Assembly: GCA_964575715.1 (NCBI GenBank)
Contig: CAZNSG010000174.1
Location: 1 to 9,137 of the forward strand
From: PNAI01 sp964575715
Lineage (GTDB): Bacteria > Pseudomonadota > Alphaproteobacteria > Rhizobiales > Xanthobacteraceae
DNA length: 9,137 nucleotides
Direction: 5' to 3'
The position numbers and the translations under genes are program-made. Shown piece by piece: positions 1 through 6,058 of the stretch. The notes under the pieces were generated by a model. The model was not told the origin of the DNA and did no database searches. It was given only the letters and a program-made list of their open reading frames with translations. Position 1 is the first letter of the stretch, and each line of letters starts with the position of its first letter.

Positions 1-64
1 TCACCAATTCGTGACACGCTAATCGAAGGCTTCAGCCACTTCGTTACCTCCATGACTGCTCCGA

Positions 65-802
65 TTGCTTCCGGCTGGAGCGGTTGCCGGGTGGGGCTTG
101 CACCCACTGGAAAACGCCGCCTTGTCACGGCGCACACCCGACGCGGACGAGGGCCGCATCGATCTGCCACTGGGCCGGCTCGATGACAGGCGCGGCTGGT
201 GGATGAAGCCCGATCCTGCCGGCCAGCCGGCGGCGACGATTTGGAAGGTGCTGGGGCGGGCGCGGACTTCACCTCCCCCGCTTGCGGGGGAGGTCGGCGA
301 GCGAAGCGAGCCGGGTGGGGGCATGGGCACACGAAGCGTGGAGCGCCCCCTCCCCAACCCTCCCCCGCATGCGGGGGAGGGAGAGCACCGAGCAAGTGGC
401 AAGAGAGAATTCCAATATCTCACCTGGCTCGCACTCGAACCGCTCACCGGGCGGACGCACCAGCTGCGCGTGCATTGCGCCGCCATGGGCTGGCCAATCG
501 TGGGCGACAGCATTTATGGACATGCCCCGCGTACCGGCGGGCCGGTGCTGCACTTGCACGCGCGCGAAGTGGTGGTGCCGCTCTACAAAAACCGCGATCC
601 GATCCGGGCGAGCGCGCCGGTGCCAGAGCATATGAAAGAGCGGCTCAAGGCGTGTGGGTGGGGCGGCGAGACAGAAAAGCAACCTGCGGCATCGCTCACT
701 CTCTCCCGGCCTTATGCTGAGGAGGCGGCGAAGCCGCCGTCTCGAAGCATGGGGCCGCCTCATCCTTCGAGACGCGGTCCTGCGGACCGCTCCTCAGGAT
801 GA
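65..802 (+). pseudogene. RluA-family RNA pseudouridine synthase, C-terminal remnant
   Basis: From about base 138 the frame reads like the second half of an RluA-type synthase that isomerises uridine to pseudouridine in RNA. It shows EGRIDLPLGR, then GQPAATIWKVLGR, the family motif GRTHQLRVH (residues 129-137), GWPIVGDSIYG and a normal C-terminal end near residue 199. The catalytic part with the HRLD aspartate should lie roughly 60-80 residues earlier and is absent: the frame is closed by a stop at 53-55 and residues 1-24 do not resemble the family. About 45 residues (68-112) are an in-frame palindromic repeat. Residues from about 217 to the stop are encoded by another repeat pair. The first codon, TTG at 65, has no convincing ribosome site. 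I infer a decayed, inactive gene. A rearrangement or a misassembly near base 137 are alternatives. It converges on the flavoprotein gene, leaving about 30 bases between the stops. Confidence 0.72.
271..381. repeat. Bipartite palindromic element inside the RluA remnant
   Basis: Two perfect hairpins bracket this element. One at 271-294 has arms ACCTCCCCCGC / GCGGGGGAGGT with a 2-base loop. The other at 358-381 is a perfect 24-base palindrome with the half CCCTCCCCCGCA. Between them, GGGTGGGGGC and GCGCCCCCTCCCC form inner arms, so the whole unit can fold as one large inverted repeat. The RluA frame passes through without a stop and reads SPPPLAGEVGERSEPGGG and then PLPNPPPHAGEG. The architecture matches the elements at 5888-6058 and 8207-8442. 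No transposase gene is present, so it looks like a non-autonomous repeat. Confidence 0.85.
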
Positions 803-803
803 G
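714..803. repeat. Head-to-head pair of palindromic repeats (ATSCTTCGAGACG family)
   Basis: Two copies of one unit of about 38 bases face each other. The right copy (762-800) begins ATCCTTCGAGACGCGGTCC and ends CTCCTCAGGAT. It has outer arms CTCATCCT / AGGATGAG (759-766 and 796-803) and inner arms GCGGTCC / GGACCGC. The left copy (714-750) on the reverse strand begins ATGCTTCGAGACGGCGG and ends CTCCTCAGCAT, with inner arms GGCGGC / GCCGCC. Differences between the copies are matched on both arms, so the fold is kept. The pair lies between converging genes and could end transcription on both strands. It also supplies the stop codon of the RluA remnant at 800-802. Confidence 0.85.
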
Positions 804-832
804 GTCGGAGCAACATCACCGAAATAGAAGCG

Positions 833-1471
833 TCAATAAATCGTTTGCTTGATCCGCTCCGGCGCGGTGCGGTCGTGCTCCTCGCCGCCCAGCTTGCCGC
901 CGGAAATTTCGGCCAGGATTTTTCCCGGCGTCGGCAGGCTCGCGCGCTCGACTTGCGTCGCGGGTTCCCACAGTTTTGAGCGCACGATCGCCTTGGCGCA
1001 TTGGAAGAACACCTGCTCGACCGCGATCAGCAGCACCGAGCGCGGCGCCTTGCCCTGCATGGTGAAGCTCGCGCACAGCTCGGGATCGGTCGAGATCGCG
1101 GCGCGGCCCATGATGCGCAGCGTCTCGCTCACGCCGGGGATGAGGAACAACAGCGCGACGCGCGGATCATGAATCAGGTTGCGCATGGAATCGATGCGGT
1201 TGTTGCCGCGCCGGTCCGGAACGACGATGGTCTTTTCGTCGAGCACGCGGACAAAGCCTTTCGGATCACCGCGTGGCGAGCAATCGAGCCCGTTGGGGCC
1301 GCTCGTCGCCAACGCAAAAAACGGCGAGGCTTCGACCAATGCCCGATAGGCCGTGGTGATACGGTCGGTCTCCTTGACCTTAGCCGGCGGATACACCCCA
1401 TCCGCATAGAGCGCCTCAAGCTCGCTCATGGTGGTGACGAGATGAGCGCGGGAACCGTTGGCTGCCGTCAT
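833..1471 (-). CDS. Pyridoxamine 5'-phosphate oxidase-fold, FMN-binding family protein (MSMEG_1061 / DR2398 type)
   Basis: This encodes 212 residues, close to the usual length of about 200 for this PNPOx-like split-barrel subfamily. The core is FFALATSGPNGLDCSPRGDP (51-70), VPDRRGNNRIDSM (84-96), DPRVALLFLIPG (102-113) and the C-terminal block VEQVFFQCAKAIVRSKLW (151-168), which I recognise as typical of the subfamily. Such proteins are cytoplasmic and expected to bind FMN or a related flavin; no substrate can be assigned and true vitamin B6 synthesis is unlikely. The start at 1471 is chosen because AGGTG lies about 8 bases upstream; the internal ATG at 1429 has no such site. It follows the maoC-like gene after a 12-base gap, so the two are almost certainly cotranscribed. 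The stop TGA sits about 30 bases from the end of the converging RluA remnant. Confidence 0.85.
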   Translation of the reverse strand: MTAANGSRAHLVTTMSELEALYADGVYPPAKVKETDRITTAYRALVEASPFFALATSGPNGLDCSPRGDPKGFVRVLDEKTIVVPDRRGNNRIDSMRNLIHDPRVALLFLIPGVSETLRIMGRAAISTDPELCASFTMQGKAPRSVLLIAVEQVFFQCAKAIVRSKLWEPATQVERASLPTPGKILAEISGGKLGGEEHDRTAPERIKQTIY

Positions 1472-1483
1472 GAATTCACCTGT

Positions 1484-1909
1484 TCAAAGCCGTTTGGTCA
1501 GCAGAATGCGGCCCTTGGCGCCGACCGCGGTTTCTCCTGCCGCGTTGCGAACGCGGCCGCGCAACTCTACCACATCACCGCCGAGCCGCGCATTCTCCTT
1601 CACCGCCACGACCAGCCATTCGAGCGAGATGGTTTCGTCGGCGAAAACCGGCCGGCGAAAGCGGAACCAGAATTCATGACCCACCATGGCGCCAGCTTGC
1701 GAGAAATGCGTGGCGGTGAGCGCCATCAAATGCGCCGTGGTCTGCGTGCCGCTGGCGATGGGCCGGCCGAAACGTGTCTGCGCGGCATAGCTGGCGTCGT
1801 GATGCACCGGATTTTGATCGCCGGCCGCGCGCGCGAATTCGCTCACCGCCGCCGGCGTCAGCGTGACGGTGGATGAAAAGCGCTCGTGCGGTCGCGTGTT
1901 GCTAATCAT
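1484..1909 (-). CDS. MaoC-like (R)-specific enoyl-CoA hydratase / dehydratase, hot-dog fold
   Basis: The product has 141 residues, the size of a single hot-dog domain. FARAAGDQNPVHHD (25-38) is the hydratase-2 signature, giving likely catalytic Asp31 and His36, followed by FGRPIASGTQTTAHLMAL (47-64). Proteins of this type add water to trans-2-enoyl-CoA or related thioesters and can feed (R)-3-hydroxyacyl-CoA into polyhydroxyalkanoate or fatty acid pathways; the actual substrate is unknown. The start ATG at 1909 lies inside the last codons of the truncated toxin reading frame (8-base overlap), and I see no good ribosome site of its own. Translation may therefore depend on ribosomes finishing the upstream stump. 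Family-like sequence seems to begin near residue 8, so the first few residues may be recent additions. The flavoprotein gene follows 12 bases downstream. Confidence 0.85.
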   Translation of the reverse strand: MISNTRPHERFSSTVTLTPAAVSEFARAAGDQNPVHHDASYAAQTRFGRPIASGTQTTAHLMALTATHFSQAGAMVGHEFWFRFRRPVFADETISLEWLVVAVKENARLGGDVVELRGRVRNAAGETAVGAKGRILLTKRL

Positions 1910-2039
1910 GCAGCGACTGATCCGCGGCCAGCATGTTGACGGTTTCCATCAGGATGGCGTCGAGTTTTTTGCCGTACCGTCCGGCCTTCTCGCGTTTGTA
2001 ATCGCGCTTGAAGCGGTTGGTGTACTTAATCGTCCGCAT
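1902..2039 (-). pseudogene. Truncated YafQ/RelE-type toxin, N-terminal stump
   Basis: A 45-codon frame starts with ATG at 2039, overlapping the antitoxin stop by 14 bases as in ordinary toxin-antitoxin pairs. It reads MRTIKYTNRFKRDYKREKAG and then GRYGKKLDAILMETVNMLAAD, which I recognise as the first half of a YafQ-type mRNA interferase of about 90 residues. It then reaches TAG at 1902-1904. Everything after is missing, including the region that holds the catalytic histidines and aspartate in characterised YafQ (for example His87 of the E. coli protein). The stump cannot be an active ribosome-dependent nuclease. It might still bind the antitoxin, since N-terminal helices of this family contribute to that interface, but that is speculation. 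The maoC-like start codon is embedded in its final codons. Confidence 0.82.
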
Positions 2040-2289
2040 TCAGGCTTGCGAGCAGCTTATCGGGAGAGTCGACGGCGACGAGGTCGCCACGGCGCGCGGC
2101 CTTCATGGCCGCGACGGTCTCGGCGTTGGGGACGAGCGGTTCGAAGGGCAGCGCCTTGTCTTTGGCGATGCGCACCATCATCAGGCGAAAAGCGTCGGAC
2201 ACGGTGAGGCCCATGGCCGCGAGGACGGCGGCGGCCTCCTCCTTGATGCGCTCATCGATGCGGGCGCGGACCACGGAATTTGTGGGCAT
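2026..2289 (-). CDS. RelB/DinJ-family antitoxin (orphaned)
   Basis: This 87-residue protein begins MPTNSVVRARIDERIKEEAA, the ribbon-helix-helix entry of RelB/DinJ antitoxins, followed by LAAMGLTVSDAFRLMMVRIA (helices of the DNA-binding dimer) and ALPFEPLVPNAETVAAM, the linker usual in the family before a toxin-binding tail. The start at 2289 is chosen over a longer frame that opens further upstream because AAAGGAG sits exactly 8 bases ahead and family similarity begins here. Such antitoxins repress their own promoter as dimers and neutralise the toxin. Here the partner is cut to 45 residues, so the remaining role may be autoregulation of a promoter that now reads into the maoC-like and flavoprotein genes. 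It may also cross-neutralise related toxins elsewhere in the genome. Confidence 0.88.
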   Translation of the reverse strand: MPTNSVVRARIDERIKEEAAAVLAAMGLTVSDAFRLMMVRIAKDKALPFEPLVPNAETVAAMKAARRGDLVAVDSPDKLLASLNADD

Positions 2290-2304
2290 GAGACCGGCTC
2301 CTTT

Positions 2305-2329
2305 GAGCCACAATGTAGCACAAAGGCTC
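2305..2329. promoter_or_regulatory. Candidate antitoxin operator (GAGCC-N15-GGCTC)
   Basis: The inverted repeat GAGCC (2305-2309) / GGCTC (2325-2329) spans the -10 box and the likely start site. It is placed as expected for self-repression by a ribbon-helix-helix antitoxin. The arms are only five bases long, so chance occurrence is possible. Confidence 0.3.
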
Positions 2330-2340
2330 CTAAAACTCAA
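2312..2340 (-). promoter_or_regulatory. Sigma70-type promoter of the antitoxin operon
   Basis: On the minus strand TTGAGT (2335-2340) is followed after exactly 17 bases by TACATT (2312-2317). Transcription would start near 2305, giving a short leader that contains the AAAGGAG site (2298-2304) just before the antitoxin ATG at 2289. The spacing is ideal and each box matches the consensus well. This is a reading by eye, not an experiment. Confidence 0.55.
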
Positions 2341-2431
2341 GTCCGGCCGGGCCTCGGGTCTGGACGGCTGGCCGCATTCGTCCTCCTTTCGCATATGCGA
2401 CAGGCCAGGCCGCCGGAGGCCACTGTTATCG

Positions 2432-2450
2432 TTCAAGTTTAAACTTCGAA
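2432..2450. repeat. AT-rich near-palindrome downstream of mtaB
   Basis: The core AAGTTTAAACTT (2435-2446) is a perfect 12-base palindrome. With one bulged base the arms extend to TTCAAGTTT / AAACTTCGAA. It stands out against the GC-rich surroundings and lies about 30 bases past the mtaB stop. It could be a weak terminator or protein-binding site, but there is no GC-rich stem or clear T-run. Confidence 0.3.
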
Positions 2451-2481
2451 TTGCTCATCGCCGCGCCCCGAAATAACCAAG

Positions 2482-3714
2482 TTATCGCGCCGCCAACAAT
2501 TGCCGCCCATCGTGGCTGGCGATTGCAACATCGAGTATGACGCCTGGCTCGATGGGCGTGGCAAGCCGTACCGGCGTGAATTGCTCGGTGCGGCCGACGC
2601 CGCCGCGCTCGGCGAGCACTTGGCGGCGGGCGCCGATTTCACTGTCGAGATGACGGCGAAGCGCCGCCGCGCCGCGCTCGCGCAGGCGGCGGGCGCGATC
2701 TTTCACCACCTCGCGTGGAATCTGCGGCATGCGCGCGGCCGGCGTGCCGGGCCGCTGCGAGAACGGAAAGACGTGCAAATGAGTAAGCCCGCATTCCTCG
2801 ACCAGATCGAGCGAGCGGGCGAACATCGCCTCGGTCTCGGTCGGAAAGCCGGCGATGATGTCGCCGCCGAACACCACGTCCGGCCGCTGACGGCGCACAT
2901 CGGCGCAGAACGCGATGACATCGGCACGCGAATGGCGGCGCTTCATGCGCTTGAGGATGAGATCGTCGCCGGCCTGCAATGACAGATGCAGATGCGGCAT
3001 CAGCCGCGGCTCGCGCGCGAGCGCGTCGAGCAGATCGCCATCCGCTTCCACCGAATCGATCGAGGACAGCCGCAGGCGCGGCAAGTCCGGCACTTGGCGA
3101 AGGATTTGTTTCACCAAGGCGCCGAGTCTTGGCGCCTCGGGCAAGTGGTCGCCGTAGCTCGTGATGTCGACACCGGTGAGCACCACCTCGCGAATTCCGT
3201 TCTCGACCAGCTGGCGGACCTGCGCCACCACCTCGCCCATCGGCACCGAGCGCGAATTTCCCCGGCCAAAGGGAATGATACAGAAGGTGCAGCGGTGGTC
3301 GCAGCCGTTCTGTACCTGCACGAAAGCGCGCGTACGGCCGTCAATCCTTTCGATGGAGCGCGCGGCAACATCTCTGACCGCCATGATGTCGCCGACGGCG
3401 ACTTTCTTGTCATTGCCGAGGCCGCGCCAGACTTCGACGTCAAGTTTTTCCTCGTTACCCAGCACGTGATCGACTTCCGGCATGGCGGCGAAGGTTTTTG
3501 TTTCGGTCTGCGCCGCGCAACCGGTGACCACGATGCGCGCGGACGGCCGCGCGCGGCGGATTTTGCGGATCGCCTGGCGTGCCTGGCTCACCGCCTCGGC
3601 GGTAACCGCGCAGGTGTTGACCACGACCGCATCGCACTCGCCCGCCGCGTGGCGGATGACCTCCGACTCGTAGGCATTGAGCCGGCAGCCGAAGGTGATG
3701 ACTTCGACGGTCAT
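2482..3714 (-). CDS. mtaB: tRNA t6A37 methylthiotransferase MtaB (radical SAM)
   Basis: The protein has 410 residues. MtaB adds a methylthio group to C2 of N6-threonylcarbamoyladenosine at position 37 of ANN-decoding tRNAs, using two 4Fe-4S clusters and S-adenosylmethionine. The N-terminal methylthiotransferase domain shows its three cluster cysteines: GCRLN (Cys10), NTCAVT (Cys35) and TGCAAQ (Cys66). The radical SAM motif CDHRCTFC gives Cys138, Cys142 and Cys145. SSIDSVEADGDLLDAL, HLHLSLQAGDDLILKRMKR and DIIAGFPTETE follow the family order, and about 65 C-terminal residues fit a TRAM-like RNA-binding end. The opening MTVEVITFGCRLN and overall size favour MtaB over MiaB or RimO. GAGGT lies about 4 bases before the start at 3714. 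It follows dapF on the same strand, a pairing I recall as common in Hyphomicrobiales, where ftsY usually comes next; here ftsY is absent and the antitoxin operon follows. A 276-base palindrome separates it from dapF and may affect read-through. Confidence 0.92.
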   Translation of the reverse strand: MTVEVITFGCRLNAYESEVIRHAAGECDAVVVNTCAVTAEAVSQARQAIRKIRRARPSARIVVTGCAAQTETKTFAAMPEVDHVLGNEEKLDVEVWRGLGNDKKVAVGDIMAVRDVAARSIERIDGRTRAFVQVQNGCDHRCTFCIIPFGRGNSRSVPMGEVVAQVRQLVENGIREVVLTGVDITSYGDHLPEAPRLGALVKQILRQVPDLPRLRLSSIDSVEADGDLLDALAREPRLMPHLHLSLQAGDDLILKRMKRRHSRADVIAFCADVRRQRPDVVFGGDIIAGFPTETEAMFARSLDLVEECGLTHLHVFPFSQRPGTPAARMPQIPREVVKDRARRLRERGAAALRRHLDSEIGARRQVLAERGGVGRTEQFTPVRLATPIEPGVILDVAIASHDGRQLLAAR

Positions 3715-3731
3715 TGCGACCTCAAATCAAA

Positions 3732-4007
3732 CTTACTTCACCCTCCCCTGGAGGGGGAGGCAAAGGCGGCCCCTGGCCGCCGTTCTTGATGGTAAGAACG
3801 CCGATGCTTCGCATCGGCTATGCGCCGAGCGAAGCAAGGCGGCGGGGTGGGGTGAGAGATCAAAGATAAGATCACCCCCACCCGCCACGCCTTCGCTCGC
3901 TTCGCGAGCTTCGGCGCATAGCCGATGCCTCGCATCGGCGTTCTTTGCGTAGAGAACGGCGGCCGAAGGCCGCCTATGCTCCCCCCTCCAGGGGGAGGTA
4001 AAGTAAG
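3732..4007. repeat. Long imperfect palindrome filling the dapF-mtaB gap
   Basis: The two ends are CTTACTTCACCCTCCCC on the left and, read on the opposite strand, CTTACTTTACCTCCCCC on the right. The match continues through the arms: both carry GGCGGCC-NNN-GGCCGCC, then GCCGTTCT, AAGAACGCCGATGC and GCATCGGCTATGCGCCGA, down to a centre near 3870. Each arm also folds by itself: GCCGATGC / GCATCGGC with 3-base loops occurs in both, as does GGCGGCC / GGCCGCC. The result is a nested hairpin of about 276 bases that begins 18 bases above the mtaB start and ends 2 bases before the dapF stop codon. It has no coding potential of its own. Confidence 0.88.
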
Positions 4008-4009
4008 AA

Positions 4010-4888
4010 TCATGCCGCGCCGACCTTGGCGAACAAGGCCGGATCGAAACGGCCTTCGTATTCGAATTGCACCGGGCCGGTCATCAGCACGTGGTTGTCG
4101 GCCGCGCGCCATTCAATGGCAAGCTCGCCGCCCGGCAGCGTGACCTTCACTTTACGGCCGGTGCGGCGCAGCCGTGCGGCGGCCACGGCAGCGGCGCAGG
4201 CGGCGGAGCCGCAGGCCTGCGTGAGGCCGGCGCCGCGCTCCCAGGTACGGATGACGATGTGCTCGCGCGATTTTATCGCGGCGAGCGTGATATTGGCGCG
4301 CTCGGGAAACATCGGATGGTTTTCGAGCAGCGGACCGATTTTTCCAAGATCATAGGCATTGACGTCGTCAACCCAGAAAATTGCGTGCGGGTTGCCCATG
4401 CTCACGGCGGAGGGCGAGTGCAGCACCGGTTTGTCGATCGGGCCGATCTGCAATTCGATGGCGCGGGTGTCATGGAATTCTTCCGCGAGCGGAATGTCCT
4501 TCCAGCCAAAGCGCGGCGCGCCCATATCGACGGTGAACAAGCCGCTCGCGGCATGCTTCCAGCACCTCAAGACGCCGGCGCTGGTCTGGAAACTGGCCTC
4601 GGCCTTGCCGGTTTCCTTGGTCACGAGCGCCGCAATGCAGCGCATGCCATTGCCGCAAGCACCGGCTTCCGAACCGTCGCTGTTGTAGATGCGCACGTAA
4701 GCGTCGGTGCCGGCCGCGCGGGGCGGATAGAGCACCATCAACTGATCGCACGGTACGCCCTTGGGCTGCGCCGCCGCGCGTGCTTCGTCGGCGCCGATGG
4801 CGGCCGGCTTGCGGCGCATGTCGACCACCACGATCGCGTTGCCGAGACCGTTCATCTTGACGAAGGCATGGTTGGCGAGCGCGCTCAT
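4010..4888 (-). CDS. dapF: Diaminopimelate epimerase
   Basis: DapF (292 residues, slightly longer than the usual 275 or so) is a cofactor-independent cytoplasmic epimerase that converts LL-diaminopimelate to the meso form for peptidoglycan and lysine. The two active-site cysteines are plain: Cys78 in ACGNGMRC and Cys226 in QACGSAACA. Substrate-binding elements NSDGSEAG (69-76), MGNPHAIF (164-171), RANI (197-200) and ERGAG (217-221) are all present. The opening KMNGLGNAIVVVD has Asn-Ala where most homologues have Asn-Asp before the hydrophobic strand, a mild variant. The start at 4888 has a modest AAGAAG site about 4 bases ahead. The gene is transcribed away from the exported protein at 5059, with the palindrome at 4903-4951 in the shared upstream region. 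mtaB follows it, separated only by a long palindrome. Confidence 0.95.
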   Translation of the reverse strand: MSALANHAFVKMNGLGNAIVVVDMRRKPAAIGADEARAAAQPKGVPCDQLMVLYPPRAAGTDAYVRIYNSDGSEAGACGNGMRCIAALVTKETGKAEASFQTSAGVLRCWKHAASGLFTVDMGAPRFGWKDIPLAEEFHDTRAIELQIGPIDKPVLHSPSAVSMGNPHAIFWVDDVNAYDLGKIGPLLENHPMFPERANITLAAIKSREHIVIRTWERGAGLTQACGSAACAAAVAAARLRRTGRKVKVTLPGGELAIEWRAADNHVLMTGPVQFEYEGRFDPALFAKVGAA

Positions 4889-4902
4889 AAGGCTTCTTGT
4901 TT

Positions 4903-4951
4903 GAGCATGATCTTTTCCGAAAACCGGTACCCACTTTTCGGGATCATGCTC
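4903..4951. repeat. GAGCATGATC...GATCATGCTC palindromic element
   Basis: The ends GAGCATGATC and GATCATGCTC are exact complements. Inside them CCGAAAACC...GGTACC...CTTTTCGG also pairs, with a small offset on the left side. I recognise this as a repeat found upstream of many genes in Bradyrhizobium-like genomes. Here it lies between divergent dapF and the exported GyrI-like protein. CTTTTC at its right side and TTATAT at 4956-4961 could form a weak rightward promoter (16-base spacing), but that is uncertain. Confidence 0.8.
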
Positions 4952-5058
4952 CGATTTATATGGGAAATTGCCGGTTGTTGGCCAGGGGCGGCGGGCCGTT
5001 AATAAACTCGCCGGAATTCATGTCCCACCGCAATGCGGCGCGTGATAGAATGTATTTT

Positions 5059-5691
5059 ATGTCGCAGCACGTGCAGAGTGGCGAAGCCGACAGATATATC
5101 CTCCGCCCATTGGGGATGGCGGTTGCCGCCGCCTTGGCTCTTGGTCTCGTGCAATTTCCCGCAACCGCGCAGGCGCCCCCACAACTACCAGCACAAGGGC
5201 CCACTTCGGCGCCACCGGCAGCGGACGGCGACGTGTTCGGCGAGGAAATAACACTGACGGCAAAGCCGATCGTATACATTTCGGGCAAGGCCACCTGGAC
5301 AAAAGCGTTTCCAACTCTGATCGAAAAATTCAAGGCGGTCTCGGCATTTCTCGCCAAGCAGAATTTCAAGCCGGCCGGATCGACGATGACGATCTACACC
5401 GCGGTGAACGACAAGGGCTTTGAGTTTCAGGCCGCCGTGCCGCTCGCCGAGCCGCCGGCAAATCTGCCGCGCGGGGCCGTTACGCTCGGGCAATCGCCCG
5501 CCGGCAAGGCGCTAAAATTCGTCTATCGCGGCTCCTATGACGCCATGGAGGCGTTCTACGAGTCGATTGTGCATTTCTTCGACGAAAAACGCATCGAGAG
5601 GAAGGGTTTGTTTATCGAGGAATATGTCACCGATCCTTTGACCACGCCCGAGGACAAGCTGGTGGTCAACGTGTTCGTGCTGGTGAAGTGA
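5059..5691 (+). CDS. Exported GyrI-like / AraC effector-binding-domain protein
   Basis: From ATG 5059 the product is 210 residues. A signal peptide is visible: a charged start with RYILR, the hydrophobic run LGMAVAAALALGLVQF and an ATAQA end that fits signal peptidase I cleavage. A Pro/Ala-rich linker follows, then about 150 residues resembling the GyrI-like (AraC_E_bind / SOUL-type) small-molecule-binding fold: EITLTAKPIVYISGKATW, an amphipathic helix, VNDKGFEFQAAVPL, GKALKFVYRGSYDAME and the closing VTDPLTTPEDKLVVNVFVLVK. There is no DNA-binding domain, so it is not a transcription factor. I expect a periplasmic binding protein of unknown ligand. In-frame ATGs at 5020 and 5050 are alternatives; none of the starts has a strong ribosome site, and 5059 gives a normal signal-peptide length. 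It is transcribed away from dapF, upstream of ffh in the same direction. Confidence 0.75.
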   Translation: MSQHVQSGEADRYILRPLGMAVAAALALGLVQFPATAQAPPQLPAQGPTSAPPAADGDVFGEEITLTAKPIVYISGKATWTKAFPTLIEKFKAVSAFLAKQNFKPAGSTMTIYTAVNDKGFEFQAAVPLAEPPANLPRGAVTLGQSPAGKALKFVYRGSYDAMEAFYESIVHFFDEKRIERKGLFIEEYVTDPLTTPEDKLVVNVFVLVK

Positions 5692-5745
5692 TTGATCGGC
5701 CGGAAACTTGTGGCGATTGGCAAGTGTCCCAAATTCTGACTTTGC

Positions 5746-5775
5746 CTTGACACAATCGCAGGCCGTCCCTAGTTT
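5746..5775 (+). promoter_or_regulatory. Candidate promoter upstream of ffh
   Basis: CTTGACA (5746-5752, with TTGACA at 5747-5752) is followed after 17 bases by TAGTTT (5770-5775). The first box is perfect; the second is weak but fits the relaxed -10 boxes of alphaproteobacteria. It would give ffh a leader of about 300 bases. Confidence 0.4.
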
Positions 5776-5887
5776 CCGCCTGCTCTCGCAATAGAGCCGT
5801 AATTCGATCCGCCGACCGGTCCTTTTTGTGACCGGAGGCCCCCGCCCGACAGCGCAATGCGCCCTCGGGCGCAAAATGTGTATGCAA
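5776..5887 (+). other. ffh leader segment with two small hairpins
   Basis: There is no gene between the exported protein and ffh (5692-6080). Besides the promoter candidate and the repeat at 5888-6058, this part holds a hairpin CCGGTC / GACCGG (5816-5821 and 5830-5835) and a tight palindrome TGCGCCC / GGGCGCA with a 2-base loop (5858-5873) followed by AAAA. These could be weak attenuator-like or terminator-like structures. I find no SRP RNA, riboswitch or small protein here. Confidence 0.35.
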
Positions 5888-6058
5888 CTTCCCTCTCCCC
5901 GCTTGCGGGGAGAGGGTGGCGAGGTCCGAAGGACCGAGCCGGGAGAGGGGGCGCTTCCACGCGCTCAGACTCGCGGAAACGCCCCCTCTCCCGCCCGCCT
6001 TCGCTCGCAGCGCGAGCTTCGGCAGGCGACCTCTCCCCGCAAACGGGGAGAGGTGAAG
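5888..6058. repeat. Bipartite palindromic element in the ffh leader
   Basis: The left end CTTCCCTCTCCCCGCTTGCG folds on itself (CCCTCTCCCCGC / GCGGGGAGAGGG, 5891-5914), as does the right end CCTCTCCCCGCAAACGGGGAGAGG (only the pairing arms matter). The ends are also mutual inverted repeats, with inner arms GGGAGAGGGGGCG and CGCCCCCTCTCCCG. It ends 22 bases before the ffh start codon. Its organisation matches the elements at 271-381 and 8207-8442. Confidence 0.85.

Noticed and set aside
271..381. Short regularly placed GC-rich palindromes read as a CRISPR array
   Set aside because: There are only two hairpin units at this locus, the spacing is not repeated, and no cas genes occur in the window.
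1001..1876. 291-codon plus-strand frame across the flavoprotein and maoC-like genes
   Set aside because: Both genes on the minus strand have clear family motifs and ribosome-site or overlap logic; the plus frame has none.
2290..2436. Possible N-terminal extension of the antitoxin up to 2436
   Set aside because: AAAGGAG stands 8 bases before ATG 2289, the family start is there, and the extension would overlap the promoter.
3732..4007. Inverted ends suggesting an intact insertion sequence
   Set aside because: The interior has no transposase frame and the two halves simply pair with each other; a palindromic repeat fits better.
5858..5873. TGCGCCC/GGGCGCA palindrome as an intrinsic terminator for the exported protein gene
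   Set aside because: Only four A residues follow and no T-run exists on the plus strand; it lies about 170 bases from the stop.
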